This document shows positions 34,845 to 45,014 of a stretch of DNA of 64,000 bases, piece by piece. The stretch comes from Porphyridium purpureum. Its lineage: Eukaryota; Rhodophyta; Bangiophyceae; Porphyridiales; Porphyridiaceae. The translations under genes were made by a program, and so were the position numbers. Location of the stretch: contig VRMN01000025.1 in the NCBI GenBank assembly GCA_008690995.1, positions 1 through 64,000 of the forward strand. Reading direction: 5' to 3'. Below the pieces are notes generated by a model, which did no database searches, had not been told where the DNA came from, and worked only from the letters and a program-made list of their open reading frames with translations. How positions within the stretch are numbered: position 1 is the stretch's first letter; each line of letters starts with the position of its first letter.

Positions 34845-37800
34845 CTTTTGAACTCAAATTGTCGGGAGTTGGGAGGCACCGCGCAGAATTATCATTTATG
34901 TCGAGTGACAATTATTGTGAAACCTTTAGCGCTTCAAGAATCAATTAGAGGTTGAATTTCTCTCTGTCGCACTCCAACATGTTAATCCTATTTAAAAATA
35001 CTTGGCTAGCGAATGACAAATTTGGAAACGTTCCTTCAAAATGTCATCTAACAAACATTATTGACATCAGAAAGCTTTATGAAACGCATTTTAAAATCTT
35101 GCGAAACGAGTATATACATTCAAAAGACTGGCCGTGCAAAGATTTGCTTACTTCAAAGGAACATTTAGTCTGACGCTTCTTGGATAGATGCCTTTCGCGG
35201 CTCCAAGCGCAAAGCCAGTTCCTACACGTAATTTCTTGCAGGGTGACTTGTGGCACGAATTGATACTCAAATTTTGATCAGGATACTTTAATCTAATGTT
35301 TGTTGACTTTCAAAAAAGTGTAGTGTCACATCATTTAAATTTTGGTGCATAGAAAATTTACGCCATCGCACACAGCATAAACACATTATAGTATTTGAGA
35401 TGATATCTCTGAACCCAAGCAGTTACAATTCTGGACGGTTTACCAGGATTACATCTTTTCCTGTTACCTCATTGGCATTGCCATCCGGGAACATGGTCGA
35501 AAAAGCCATGCCGAGTATTTGATGTTGATGACTTACGACATTGTTAATGAGGCCTCCTGAATTGAATGCGGTCCAGCATTCACTTTAAATCGTAACAAAA
35601 TAAGTAAGATTCGAATATACCAGCTTCAGTCTTTCGAAAGTCTCCATATCAACAGAAGTTTTGCCCTTTATCAGTTCAACAACCGCGAAATGAATTTATG
35701 CACTACTTAAATTTTCAATCAGGCTAACATCATGCCATACGTCTCCCCCTACAAGAAGTCTAAATTGAGACCTCGAATTAATGCGCCAAAAGATACAATG
35801 ATAGGGGCATCGTTTGCAAATGATCTGGTGAACACTACACTGAGTTGAGATTGATGGATGATGGACAGTGTGATTTGAACAACAGAAAATAAGATAGGAG
35901 TGGTGGACTTCGAAGTGTATGGCAGCTTCCTGTGCAGCAAGAGAAGACATACGCTACGACAAGCGACACACGCCTGCATAGACTCTTCACCAACGTAGTC
36001 AAGCCCCGTCGCAATCCTCACGAGTGTGCTGCATCAAAAGTCTCTCATGTACAATATCCAAGAGCATGCACCGTTCGGAATTAGATGTTTTGGCTTTGCA
36101 GTGAAGCTTCATCAGGCAACCTTGACCGAAACAAAAGTGTCAGTATTAAAGTTATTCTGATGTACATGTTCTGCAGTAGACTTGGTGAGCTCGCCCAGCA
36201 TAAACAATATAAGGTCCAATCTTTCTGACTGACAAGAATTACCCTAATCGTGTGAAAATTGTTTTATTATGAGGTAGAGAGCAACGAAGAGTATTTTCTC
36301 GGCATAGATTTATCTGATTTGAAAGAATGATATATTCATTCACTTTTCAAAGTGACCCAGCCTAAGGTACAGTTCAATGTTCGAATTCGATCACAAAAGA
36401 GTAATGATTTATTGTACGGAATGCCGGAACACGTTCAAATATTGTATCTTTTTCATCGCAAATATTGTCAGGCAATCCTTACACCTGATGCTTCACATGG
36501 ATAAAAAATGCCTTCGAGGATTTGGTAGCACAGTACAATGAAACTATCTTGGAACCAGTCTGTTTACTGAACATGGTCATGGCAAGAACCTTATAGTAAT
36601 TCCCCTAGATTAATCAGAATATAAGTGACATGCAACGATGTTTGTATCTAATGATGGTTTGGAAAAACAATGGTTCAATGAATGCGAACCTGTGATCATC
36701 TTCCAAACGGGAAGTAATTTCCAAGATAAAAATCAAAAGACCAGTCGTTTTTTCTCATTTCTTAATTTTTTGGTCGATTGACTACTGTGGTCCCAAACAT
36801 TCTGACATTATGTCTTGGTCATTTGTTGCAGTGCATCCTAAATCACGCATTACTCAGAAGATATTAAAGTGTGAAGTTTTACAATCCTGATGAATAAAAT
36901 GCACGTTGAGCAAGCCAATCGACCACACTGCCTCCGAAACCATGCGAATATCTGACAAGGAAAGAACAAGAAATTTCATAAATACTCTGACGCGCCATAT
37001 CTTGTTCAAAGGTTTTTCTAAATACGAATGACGACAATTATGGTGAGATCATTTACAGCCAGGAACTTGTCGAGCTGCCAGCATTTGTTTTCGCTGCCTT
37101 TCAGAACAATAGAAAACAATGCAGTACCCCTTCATGATAGTTGAATGTCTGGAATTGCGCACGGGATAAAACCCAGCCTCTCGGAAAAAGCAGCCATAAA
37201 CGTTCAAAATGAATTTGCGGCAAAAACGTACGAACTTTCTTATTCTTTCTTCTATCTTGTTCCCAAGGTATAAGAACCGGTCCGCAGAACTGATGACTTG
37301 AAACGAAAATCGCCAAACCCAGGGTACCGGGAAACCTAGGCTCCGAAGCAAATGGAAGGGCAAAAGGAACAGTTGTATTATAGTGGTCAGACATGAAAGA
37401 GAAAAGGAAACGTATTTTTTAAAATTACGATAGCAAGTGGACTGGTCTTGGCAAGTAAAAGGTAGTGAAAGCTACGTAAAAGCACGGTCGCCCTTTCATG
37501 AACACGCCAAATGGATTTCTCCTTGCATACTACGCTAGCGTTCTTCTCGCAAATTGAATCCAAGGCCTTTCACGATCGGTCAAATCCGTTCACGATCAAA
37601 CTTTCTTTCCAACCTTTTCGCCGTTACGTCTTCTTCCAACTTGACCAGAAAATTGCCAAGAATCAGCCTGGCCCACGCCATTTTGCGCCCTTTGTCGTTT
37701 CTTTGTCTAGCAAGCACGAGAGAACAAAGTCTTCGAAATGACAGTTCTCCACCACTGATTTCCTTTGTTTCGCCGCACAGTCCGTAACCACAGCCTACCA

Positions 37801-39099
37801 TGCGTCTGAAACGCTGGGATGGCGCGACGAGAAGGAATCCACATAATTACGTGGCGACTGATTTTGGGACTCCATACGAAGCCACCAAAAGCCGAACAAA
37901 ACATGAAAGTCAAGCATCGCTCAGGTGAGATCTCATGAAGATTCTTGACCGAATGGTCACCACGGGGTTTTCTAACGTTTCTCAATTTAAAGCATACGAT
38001 GTCTCTCGGTGTAGGATCATGACATTGCACGCTAATCAGTCTGTCCGCAATTGTACGCTTTTCGGAACAATGCGCAGGGATGTGAGCGCAGGGAAGTGAG
38101 CGCAGGCAAGCAATCATATCGCAATATATTGCGATATTGAATCACGAGAAAGAAACAGTTGAACGGGGAAGCAGCAAAATACATGGGGCGAGCAGGGAAG
38201 ACGAGCTACGGAACGTAAAAGTGAAAAGAGAGAAAAACCGTTCATACACCCAGTTACTTGGTGTGGTGGCCGCGGGCGCCCAGTAAAGCTTGATAACGAA
38301 GAGGCCTCGTCTCCAAAGCGAAACTCCGTACTAAGGGAGTGTCCCACCATGTCATTTCTTTTAACCCCTGTATTTGATTTAAAAGAACTTTCTAATGGTA
38401 CTGTATGGCACGGTGCAATGCGCACAACCCTCATAATAAATCAGGAGTTGGTGAGTTCAGGCTCTTAGATTACCATATAAGTCTCACCGCCAGACGGCAG
38501 CGTGTGTGAGTTGAAGAAAAAAAGGAAGCTATATGGTTGCGTCTATTTATGGTGTGGCTTCGGGGCAAGGGGAACCCGGGAGTAAGCATGTGGCTTGGCA
38601 TTTTGTTGGTGTCTGCTGTGGAAGAAAGTCTACTTACAGACTGCCGCCAGCGAGTGCGTCAAGGCCTATCAATGGCTAAATTGCTCATACCACGAGCACA
38701 TTGGCGTTGAGATGTGGGCCGCGTTCGAATTGGCGAGCTTTTTAGGATACAGCAGGCAACATGACGCCCCAAGTGTTCTTAAGTGGGTTTCAGTCCAATG
38801 ACCTTGCCGGCCGTGGAAACTCTGTGACGCCGAGTGCGTTGAGCCATACTTTTGTCGAATTAGCCGTGTGGGCTGGAGCATTGTCCAGCTCAGAGGTGAC
38901 ATTGAAGCCGTGCGCCTCGAGGTTACGCCGAACGGAAGCATAGCTTTCGGTAAGCGGCGTACTAGTACTTTGCCGTGTTCATATTACCATCGACAAAGAG
39001 GTTTGTACACCATCATTGGGCCGCGCGACGAGTCATCGGGACATTTATGCAAGCTGTCAATTCCAGAAGGCATGCACGTGGCATACAACAGGCTTTGCC
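34845..39099. other. AT-rich gene-less island
   Basis: More than 4 kb without a supported gene; only frames under ~140 codons without motifs. Two hand-counted lines (35341-35400, 36241-36300) are 35% GC, against 55% for a line of the methionine synthase gene. GC rises again from about 38,400. The island is flanked by retrotransposons on both sides. It holds the iteron-palindrome module at 38072-38137. An old decayed element, a captured plasmid or a chromosomal AT-rich domain are all possible. Confidence 0.6.
38072..38137. repeat. Three 14-bp iterons next to a perfect 22-bp palindrome
   Basis: GCGCAGGGATGTGA (38072-38085), GCGCAGGGAAGTGA (38086-38099) and a weaker third unit (38100-38113) run head to tail. 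Two bases on, 38116-38137 is a perfect palindrome built on ATATCGCAATA. Such an arrangement suits a site bound by a dimeric protein, as in plasmid origins or operators; the function here is unknown. Confidence 0.8.
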
Positions 39100-39391
39100 T
39101 GTCGCGAGCGACCTGATGCAGGTCTCAGTACAGCGAGTACGCAGAGGTACAGTCCCTAAGTGTACTGAAAGTACAGCTGTGGGTGTACCCTGTGGTACAG
39201 CTGAGTTATGTTGAGGGCCGCGGGATTGGGTTATTCCGAGGGCTGAACCCGCCGGGCAAGCCGTTGCGGCGCCGGAAGGCGGGTATAAAACAGAGCGAGC
39301 GGCAGCCGAACGAAGAAAAAAGGCTAGGAAGAAGAGAGTAGGGAGAGGAGGAGAGAAGAAGAAGTAAAGAAAAGAAGCTCCGTTTGTGATA
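39100..39391 (+). repeat. Solo LTR of the chromovirus (Gypsy) family
   Basis: 292 bp, the same length as and nearly identical to the LTRs of the complete chromovirus at 40262-46487, but in forward orientation. TGCC at 39096-39099 and 39392-39395 is a 4-bp target duplication, as expected for a solo LTR left by recombination between the two LTRs of one insertion. It contains a TATAAAA box at 39284-39290 and a purine-rich leader. Confidence 0.9.
39127..39203 (+). promoter_or_regulatory. GTAC-motif array in the chromovirus LTR promoter
   Basis: Seven GTAC cores, mostly as GTACAG or TGTAC, occur within about 75 bp of the U3 region, some 80 bp or more upstream of the TATA box. The spacing is irregular. 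The same array is present on the minus strand in both LTRs of the complete element. It probably binds a host activator. Confidence 0.6.
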
Positions 39392-39822
39392 TGCCCGGCG
39401 TGACAGTCAACCCAGCGTTGCGAAGAGCCGAAAGTGCCGTTGCGTGTCCAAATGTCTGTGCCTGAGAGACAGACAACTTGGTTGAATGCAGCCTTCGGCT
39501 AGACAACCAAGGCAGTAGTAAACGCCAGAGGCCTCCAGATATTGCTAAAACAAAGGGCAGGCTTCCACAACATTTACTGGTGGCGAAGGAATTCACCTCA
39601 TGTTTGAAGCGTCCAGCACCAAGGCCTGGTCGAGCACTCCAATCGTAGCTCGTGTACAGTCTCTCGAAACGTCGTCGTAAAAACAGAGTCGGCGCACATA
39701 TTGCGTCGTTCCGCATTTTCACGTGGAAGCGGCTTCGGACCTGGCTTACAGCGCAGGCTGGGGCTCTTCCGGCGCCGAATGTCGGCTCATTGTCCGGGTT
39801 TACTGCCGCGAGCAGTCCAGGC
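39392..39822. other. Gap between solo LTR and Copia-B
   Basis: 430 bp of mid-GC sequence without a supported gene. Its last five bases, CAGGC (39818-39822), are the left target duplication of Copia-B. Confidence 0.4.
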
Positions 39823-40043
39823 TGTCGTTCATCTCTATCCCCCGTCAGGCTATCCCACGGGGCGGAAGGTTTGTTCTTTTTCCATACACCCTTAACCTTT
39901 ATTTTTGTTCTAGTGCTACTTTCCCGCCGCCGCTCGCCGCGTATTTATACGCTGGTCAAGAAATTGAGGGTTCGGGTAACCCTCAAAGTAACTTGGTACA
40001 GCTACACCTGTACTTGGTCAATTATTCACACGAATAATTGACA
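39823..40043 (-). repeat. 3' LTR of Copia-B (221 bp)
   Basis: Read on the element's strand it begins TGTCAATTATT and ends GAACGACA. It starts with an 11-bp-arm palindrome (GTCAATTATTC/GAATAATTGAC), followed by a GTAC pair and a GAGGGTT/AACCCTC hairpin; a TATAAATA box lies near 39950. Confidence 0.95.
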
Positions 40044-40261
40044 TTCCCTTATTTTTCTTTCTGGGATGGCACACGAATGACATATTCCAGAATGCAATGC
40101 TGAATCACACAGCGAGTGTGAAAACACGTGCGCGAGCGAAGAGGAGGAAGTCGACGGGACATTCAAACAGGCACGGAGCACGAAAAACAGCGTGCGAAAT
40201 GCGGACTGGAGATTGTAAAAAAACGATTGACCGGCGCCCTCGCGAAAAATGGGCGGCATTT

Positions 40262-40553
40262 TGTCACAAACGGAGCTTCTTTTCTTTACTTCTTCTTCTC
40301 TCCTCCTCTACCTACTCTCTTCTTCCTAGCCTTTTTTCTTCGTTCGGCTGCCGCTCGCTCTGTTTTATACCCGCCTTCCGGCGCCGCAACGGCTTGCCCG
40401 GCGGGTTCAGCCCTCGGAATAACCCAATCCCGCGGCCCTCAACATAACTCAGCTGTACCACACGGTACACCCACAGCTGTACTTTCAGTACACTTAGGGA
40501 CTGTACCTCTGCGTACTCGCTGTACTGAGACCTGCATCAGGTCGCTCGCGACA
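40262..40553 (-). repeat. 3' LTR of the chromovirus (292 bp)
   Basis: Identical by eye to the 5' LTR (46196-46487). On the element's strand it runs TGTCGCGAGCG...TTTGTGACA, with a GTAC array, TATAAAA and a purine-rich 3' third. Confidence 0.95.
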
Positions 40554-41082
40554 TCCCACACTTCCCGCTTATCCACAGCGACCATTGCGATAGCGTGTTC
40601 TAAGCCCACGCGCCGCATGCATAGCAGCCGTTCCCGTGCCGCTCAACAGGTTCAAGCACAATGAGCTGAGATCGAGCGGACGAAGTACAGTGTAAGCTGA
40701 CAGGGTACAGTGCCAGCAACAGGGCCAAAAAAATAAGGTGGCCGGTGCCGCTCACAAGTGACGCCCACTGACAAGACCCCGTACAGGCTGCCATCCCCCT
40801 CCCCCGCTAACCTTAAAGGAAAGGTGCGCTGTTACGGCTCTGCCCAATGTCACCCCGGGGAATTACCCTAGCCACGGATCCCCAGCATTTCACAGGGGCA
40901 GTTTTCTCTAATCAGGGAGTGCCTAAGATCCTCTTCAATTCTCGTTTGCCAAACTGCCGAAATTTAGAGTATATACACCCCCAAATATGGACTCAGGTAC
41001 AGTATTACTGTACTTCACTGTACACAGACTGTACTTCATTTTGTTCTTTATCATTCGTTCTACCGTCTTGCTGCGGGCACGG

Positions 41083-41206
41083 CTCCTTCTTTACCGTCCA
41101 GCCATGGACACAGCTCCTTCTTTAATGTCCAGCAACGGACACAGCTCCTTCTTTATAGTCCAGCAACGGACCCAGCTCCTTCTTTACCGTCCAGCCACGG
41201 ACACTC
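41083..41206. repeat. 31-bp tandem repeat in the chromovirus 3' region
   Basis: Four head-to-tail 31-bp units, each starting CTCCTTCTTTA, plus diverged partial units on either side. They lie between the Pol stop and the 3' LTR. A run of TGTACTTC-type motifs is next to them (about 40995-41035). Confidence 0.9.
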
Positions 41207-41261
41207 CATCTTTATTCGAACATTTTTTTTGAGAGCAGCGACGGCCGATAGCCACCCAGCG

Positions 41262-44200
41262 TCAAACACCTTCTGCCATGTCTCGGTACGCGGCTACCAG
41301 CATGGGCGGGAGCGTCTTCTCAGCCTCCCATGTGTCGCCTCGCTTCCCCATACCCCGCCATCTCACCTTGTACTCGCGGCCTCCACCCGCAGCCCGATCT
41401 TCCACAATTGCCTCCACCACCCAACTTGCATCTCCTCCAGCGAACACGTTCGTGCCGGCCATGTCTACCACGTCCGGGTCTGCCTTGTGCAAGCGGTTCA
41501 CATGCACGAGCTGGCCATGGAGCTCTGCGTCATCTCGGCCGTTTGCGCTGACCACGACTGCGTGAACCCCGTTCCGCTTTGTGATGCGGAAAGGTCCGAG
41601 CCACGGCTTTGTCAGCTTGCGACCCTGCCTCGTACTTGGGCACCACACGTATACGATGTCGCCCTCGGCAAACGTTTCCTTGTTCCGATGAATGTTTCTG
41701 TCATAGTACCTTGCAAACCTCTCGGCGTTCTCCGACATCTTATTCCCGGCGAGCCGATAGGCGCGCGCCAGCTGTGCGGAGATATCTTGCGGTTGCTGGC
41801 CCCCTTCAACCGCTCGCGGTCCGGCCATGCTTGCCCAGTCCTTGGCTGGCGACCCAAACATCATTTCGTACGGCGAGAAGCCGGTGGCTGCGTGGCGCGA
41901 CGTGTTGTACGCGTAGGTTACAACGGACAGCCACCTATCCCAGTCGCGCGAGCTTGCACTGACGTACGCCGACAGCATCTTGCACAGGGTCGCATTGAAG
42001 CGCTCCACCCTTCCGTTCGTCTGCGGGTGGTAGGCTGTCGTCATGAGCCTCCGGATTCCGAGTCTGGCGCAAAGCGACGTGATCACCTCACCGACAAAGT
42101 TTGAGCCCCGGTCGGACAAGATGGACTCCGGCGGGCCAAAGACAGTCAACCACGTCTGCAGGAAACTCCGCGCCACGGTCTCTGCCTTCTCGTCCGGGAG
42201 CGCCACGGCAACCGCCCATCGCGTCCAAGCATCCATCATGACGAGCACCTTGATATTTCCCGTTCGCGTCTCCGGACTGATGGTGAGGATGTCCATGCCT
42301 ACAATTTCAAAGCGTCTGGACGCCGAGTACTGCACCATCGCCGCGTTCCGGCGGGGTGGTGGTGCCTTGCGCGCTATGCACTCGTGGCAGCACCGAACGA
42401 ACTTCCGAACGTCTTCTGTCCACCCGGGCCACCACCACTGCGCGTCGGCTATCCTCGCCGCCGTCCTCGCCGTCCCCATGTGAGCTGACAGCGGGGCTCC
42501 GTGATAGACGTTGAGAACTGCCGACACAAGCGCGTCAGGGACCACCCGCCTGGGCATGTCTTTCAGCAACGCAAACACAATCCCGTCTTCGTCCACGATA
42601 TACTCAGGGAAGGAGTACTTTGGCGCGGGTCCTGATAGGTTCTTGAGCTCCGCGCAGATTTGCTCGTCCTCTGCGTACGCTGCTCTGAGCTCGTCGTCCG
42701 TGGGCACAGCGTATAGCGCCCCACTGTCTTGCGTGTCCCGTACCTCCCGGACCTCTTCTTCCGTGCCAGTGTCCAGAGGAGTACGCGATAGCGCATCGGC
42801 CACGATATTCGCTGCGCCTGGCTTGTGCTTCACGTCAAACTCGAAATCTTGCACGCGCATGATCCACCTTGCCGTCCGACCCCGTGGCTCTTTCTGGCGA
42901 AGCAGCCACAGCAGCGCCGAGTGATCCGTCACGAGAATGAACTTCTTGCCGAACAGATAGTGCCTGAACTTTTCCATGGATAGTATGGCACCCAAGCACT
43001 CTTGCTCCGTGACGCTGTAGTTCAGCTCTGCGCCTCGGAATGCCCTTGAGTAAAAGGCCACCGGGCGCCGCTGGTCCCCTTGAAGCAAGACCGCGCCAAT
43101 GCCCACCTGGCTCGCGTCGACTTCAAGAACCATCTCGGCGGCCGGATTGAATGCAACCAGGACTGCGCTACCGTCGTCCATCGGATCACCTAGCGCATGG
43201 CGTAGGTCTATGAACGCGGCGCGCTGGTCGTCCCCGAATCTGCTCGCCCACTCTGCGCCACCGGCCGTCTTCCGGTGGAAGCCACCTTTCTTGTCCGTCA
43301 ATCCGAGCCCAGTCAGCGCTCGCCTCAGCGGGAGGGCACGCTCCTCGAAGTTCGGTATGAAGTTACGAAACCAGCCGACCAGTCCCAGGAACCGCTGCAG
43401 GTCCTTCGCTTCTTCTGGCTCTGGCCACTCCAGGATTGCCCGCGTCTTATCTACCCCAGGCCGCAAACCTTGCGGGCCAATGCGATGGCCCAGAAACTGT
43501 ACTTCTGCCAGAGCAATCTTGCACTTGCGGGCCGACAGTGTAAGTCCCGACGCCGCGAACCTTCGCAAGATCTGACGAAGTCCTTCCACATGTTCCTCGA
43601 AGGTCTCATGTCCCACTGTCAGATCGTCAATGTAGATCTGCGCGTGTGCATGGCGCATAGGGCCCAAAATCCGGTTGTTGAGTCGCTGAAACGTTGGCGG
43701 GCTATTGCAGCAGCCCTGCGGCAGACGCGTGTATTCAAATAGCCCCTCACGTGTGATCATGGCAGTCAAATGCATGCTTTCTGGCGCAAGGGGCACCTGG
43801 AAAAACCCGTCCTTGAGATCGAGAGCGCTCTTCCATCGGCGCCTCGAAAGCCAGTCGAGCATCTCCCCAACGTCTGGGATTGGGTACCTGTCCTTGATTG
43901 TGATTGCATTGAGCGGGCGAAAGTCGGTAGTCATCCGATACGATCCATCTGGTTTCCGGATCAGTACGTTGGCTGCTGCACACTCCGACGTGCTCGGCTG
44001 CAGCACTCCCTTAGCGACAAGGGCTTCGACCAGGCTGCGCTCAGCCTCGTTCTCGGCCTCTGAGCGCCTGCGCACTTTGGCCACCAGAGGGCGCTGGCCC
44101 GGTTCGACAGTGATGGTGTGTTCCACCAGGTCCGTTAATCCCATGGACGGCCTGAACAGCACCCACGCCTCAGCTAGGACGTCGCCGACTCGTTTGCGCT

Positions 44201-45014
44201 GCTCGGGCTCGAGATGCCCAAGCTCGATGGCCGCGGCGTTGCGCAGGGCTTCCTCTTTCTCGGCCGCGTGCTTCTGCTCCAGCTGGGCGATTCGACGATC
44301 AATCTCGCCCGGTTCTTCAAGATGACCGATGTGTTCTGGGCCCGGCAGACCACTCACTTGCTCGAACGGTAGAGAACCTCCACGCTTGAAGAACACAGCT
44401 TGACCTGGCAGCACGGCCGCGACTTCTCGAACCTGGAAGTCCCAGCCGATTAAGAGATCTGTCTTGAGGTGTTCCGCCACTCGGACCGTCTCGCACGGAA
44501 AAACGAAAGACCCGAGATGCAGATCCAGAAACCCAACGCTGACTCTGCCCAAGGAGGCGCCGTCCGGCCCTCGCGCTCCCCAACTTGACGGCTGCGTTTT
44601 CAAGCCGAGCCGGTCAGCCACGCTCGGGCTCACCCATGTTGAGTTTGCGCCCGTGTCCAGAACTGCCAGTGCGACCACTGCCTGGCCACATGCGGTGAGC
44701 TTCACCCGCAACGTCGGACTGTTGTCCGCACGCACGGCCAGCTCCGCGTCGCCGTCTTGTTCCTTGGCGTACGCCGCGCCTTGCAACTCTGCCTCACCTG
44801 AGGCATCGCCCGGCTCCCACCATTCCATGCAGGGGGCAGCTACTGCTTGCTGCCCCACTGCCCGTTTTTTGGTCCGTGGCTCAAGCCACCGTCCGGATAC
44901 GGCGCACGTGGTGCTCCACCTTGGCCCGCGGGGCGATGCACTCCCCCATCGGCCCGTGGCCATCCATTGCGGCAATCCCTCTTCAAGTGTCCAAGTTCGC
45001 CGCACTGCCAGCAC
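41262..45014 (-). CDS. Chromovirus Pol polyprotein
   Basis: 1250 residues from the first in-frame Met. In order: aspartic protease (LDTGANSTW), reverse transcriptase (LPQGCCNSPPTFQ, YIDDLTVG), RNase H (EVDASQVGIGAVL), integrase with HHCC finger and the DDE core (GMDILTI, LSDRGSNF, GRVERFN), and a C-terminal chromodomain (WVVEAIVED...YKVRWRGMGKRGDTWEAEK). The chromodomain of such elements is known to direct integration to particular histone marks. Translation probably depends on -1 frameshifting from Gag, inferred from the 175-bp overlap in the -1 frame. Confidence 0.95.
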   Translation of the reverse strand: MLAVRRTWTLEEGLPQWMATGRWGSASPRGPRWSTTCAVSGRWLEPRTKKRAVGQQAVAAPCMEWWEPGDASGEAELQGAAYAKEQDGDAELAVRADNSPTLRVKLTACGQAVVALAVLDTGANSTWVSPSVADRLGLKTQPSSWGARGPDGASLGRVSVGFLDLHLGSFVFPCETVRVAEHLKTDLLIGWDFQVREVAAVLPGQAVFFKRGGSLPFEQVSGLPGPEHIGHLEEPGEIDRRIAQLEQKHAAEKEEALRNAAAIELGHLEPEQRKRVGDVLAEAWVLFRPSMGLTDLVEHTITVEPGQRPLVAKVRRRSEAENEAERSLVEALVAKGVLQPSTSECAAANVLIRKPDGSYRMTTDFRPLNAITIKDRYPIPDVGEMLDWLSRRRWKSALDLKDGFFQVPLAPESMHLTAMITREGLFEYTRLPQGCCNSPPTFQRLNNRILGPMRHAHAQIYIDDLTVGHETFEEHVEGLRQILRRFAASGLTLSARKCKIALAEVQFLGHRIGPQGLRPGVDKTRAILEWPEPEEAKDLQRFLGLVGWFRNFIPNFEERALPLRRALTGLGLTDKKGGFHRKTAGGAEWASRFGDDQRAAFIDLRHALGDPMDDGSAVLVAFNPAAEMVLEVDASQVGIGAVLLQGDQRRPVAFYSRAFRGAELNYSVTEQECLGAILSMEKFRHYLFGKKFILVTDHSALLWLLRQKEPRGRTARWIMRVQDFEFDVKHKPGAANIVADALSRTPLDTGTEEEVREVRDTQDSGALYAVPTDDELRAAYAEDEQICAELKNLSGPAPKYSFPEYIVDEDGIVFALLKDMPRRVVPDALVSAVLNVYHGAPLSAHMGTARTAARIADAQWWWPGWTEDVRKFVRCCHECIARKAPPPRRNAAMVQYSASRRFEIVGMDILTISPETRTGNIKVLVMMDAWTRWAVAVALPDEKAETVARSFLQTWLTVFGPPESILSDRGSNFVGEVITSLCARLGIRRLMTTAYHPQTNGRVERFNATLCKMLSAYVSASSRDWDRWLSVVTYAYNTSRHAATGFSPYEMMFGSPAKDWASMAGPRAVEGGQQPQDISAQLARAYRLAGNKMSENAERFARYYDRNIHRNKETFAEGDIVYVWCPSTRQGRKLTKPWLGPFRITKRNGVHAVVVSANGRDDAELHGQLVHVNRLHKADPDVVDMAGTNVFAGGDASWVVEAIVEDRAAGGGREYKVRWRGMGKRGDTWEAEKTLPPMLVAAYRDMAEGV

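Noticed and set aside
34485-34955. 156-residue frame across the LTR palindrome
   Set aside because: It reads through two LTR pieces in opposite orientation and is a by-product of their junction.
41229-42104. 291-residue plus-strand frame
   Set aside because: It is antisense to the chromovirus integrase and chromodomain, which carry clear motifs on the minus strand.
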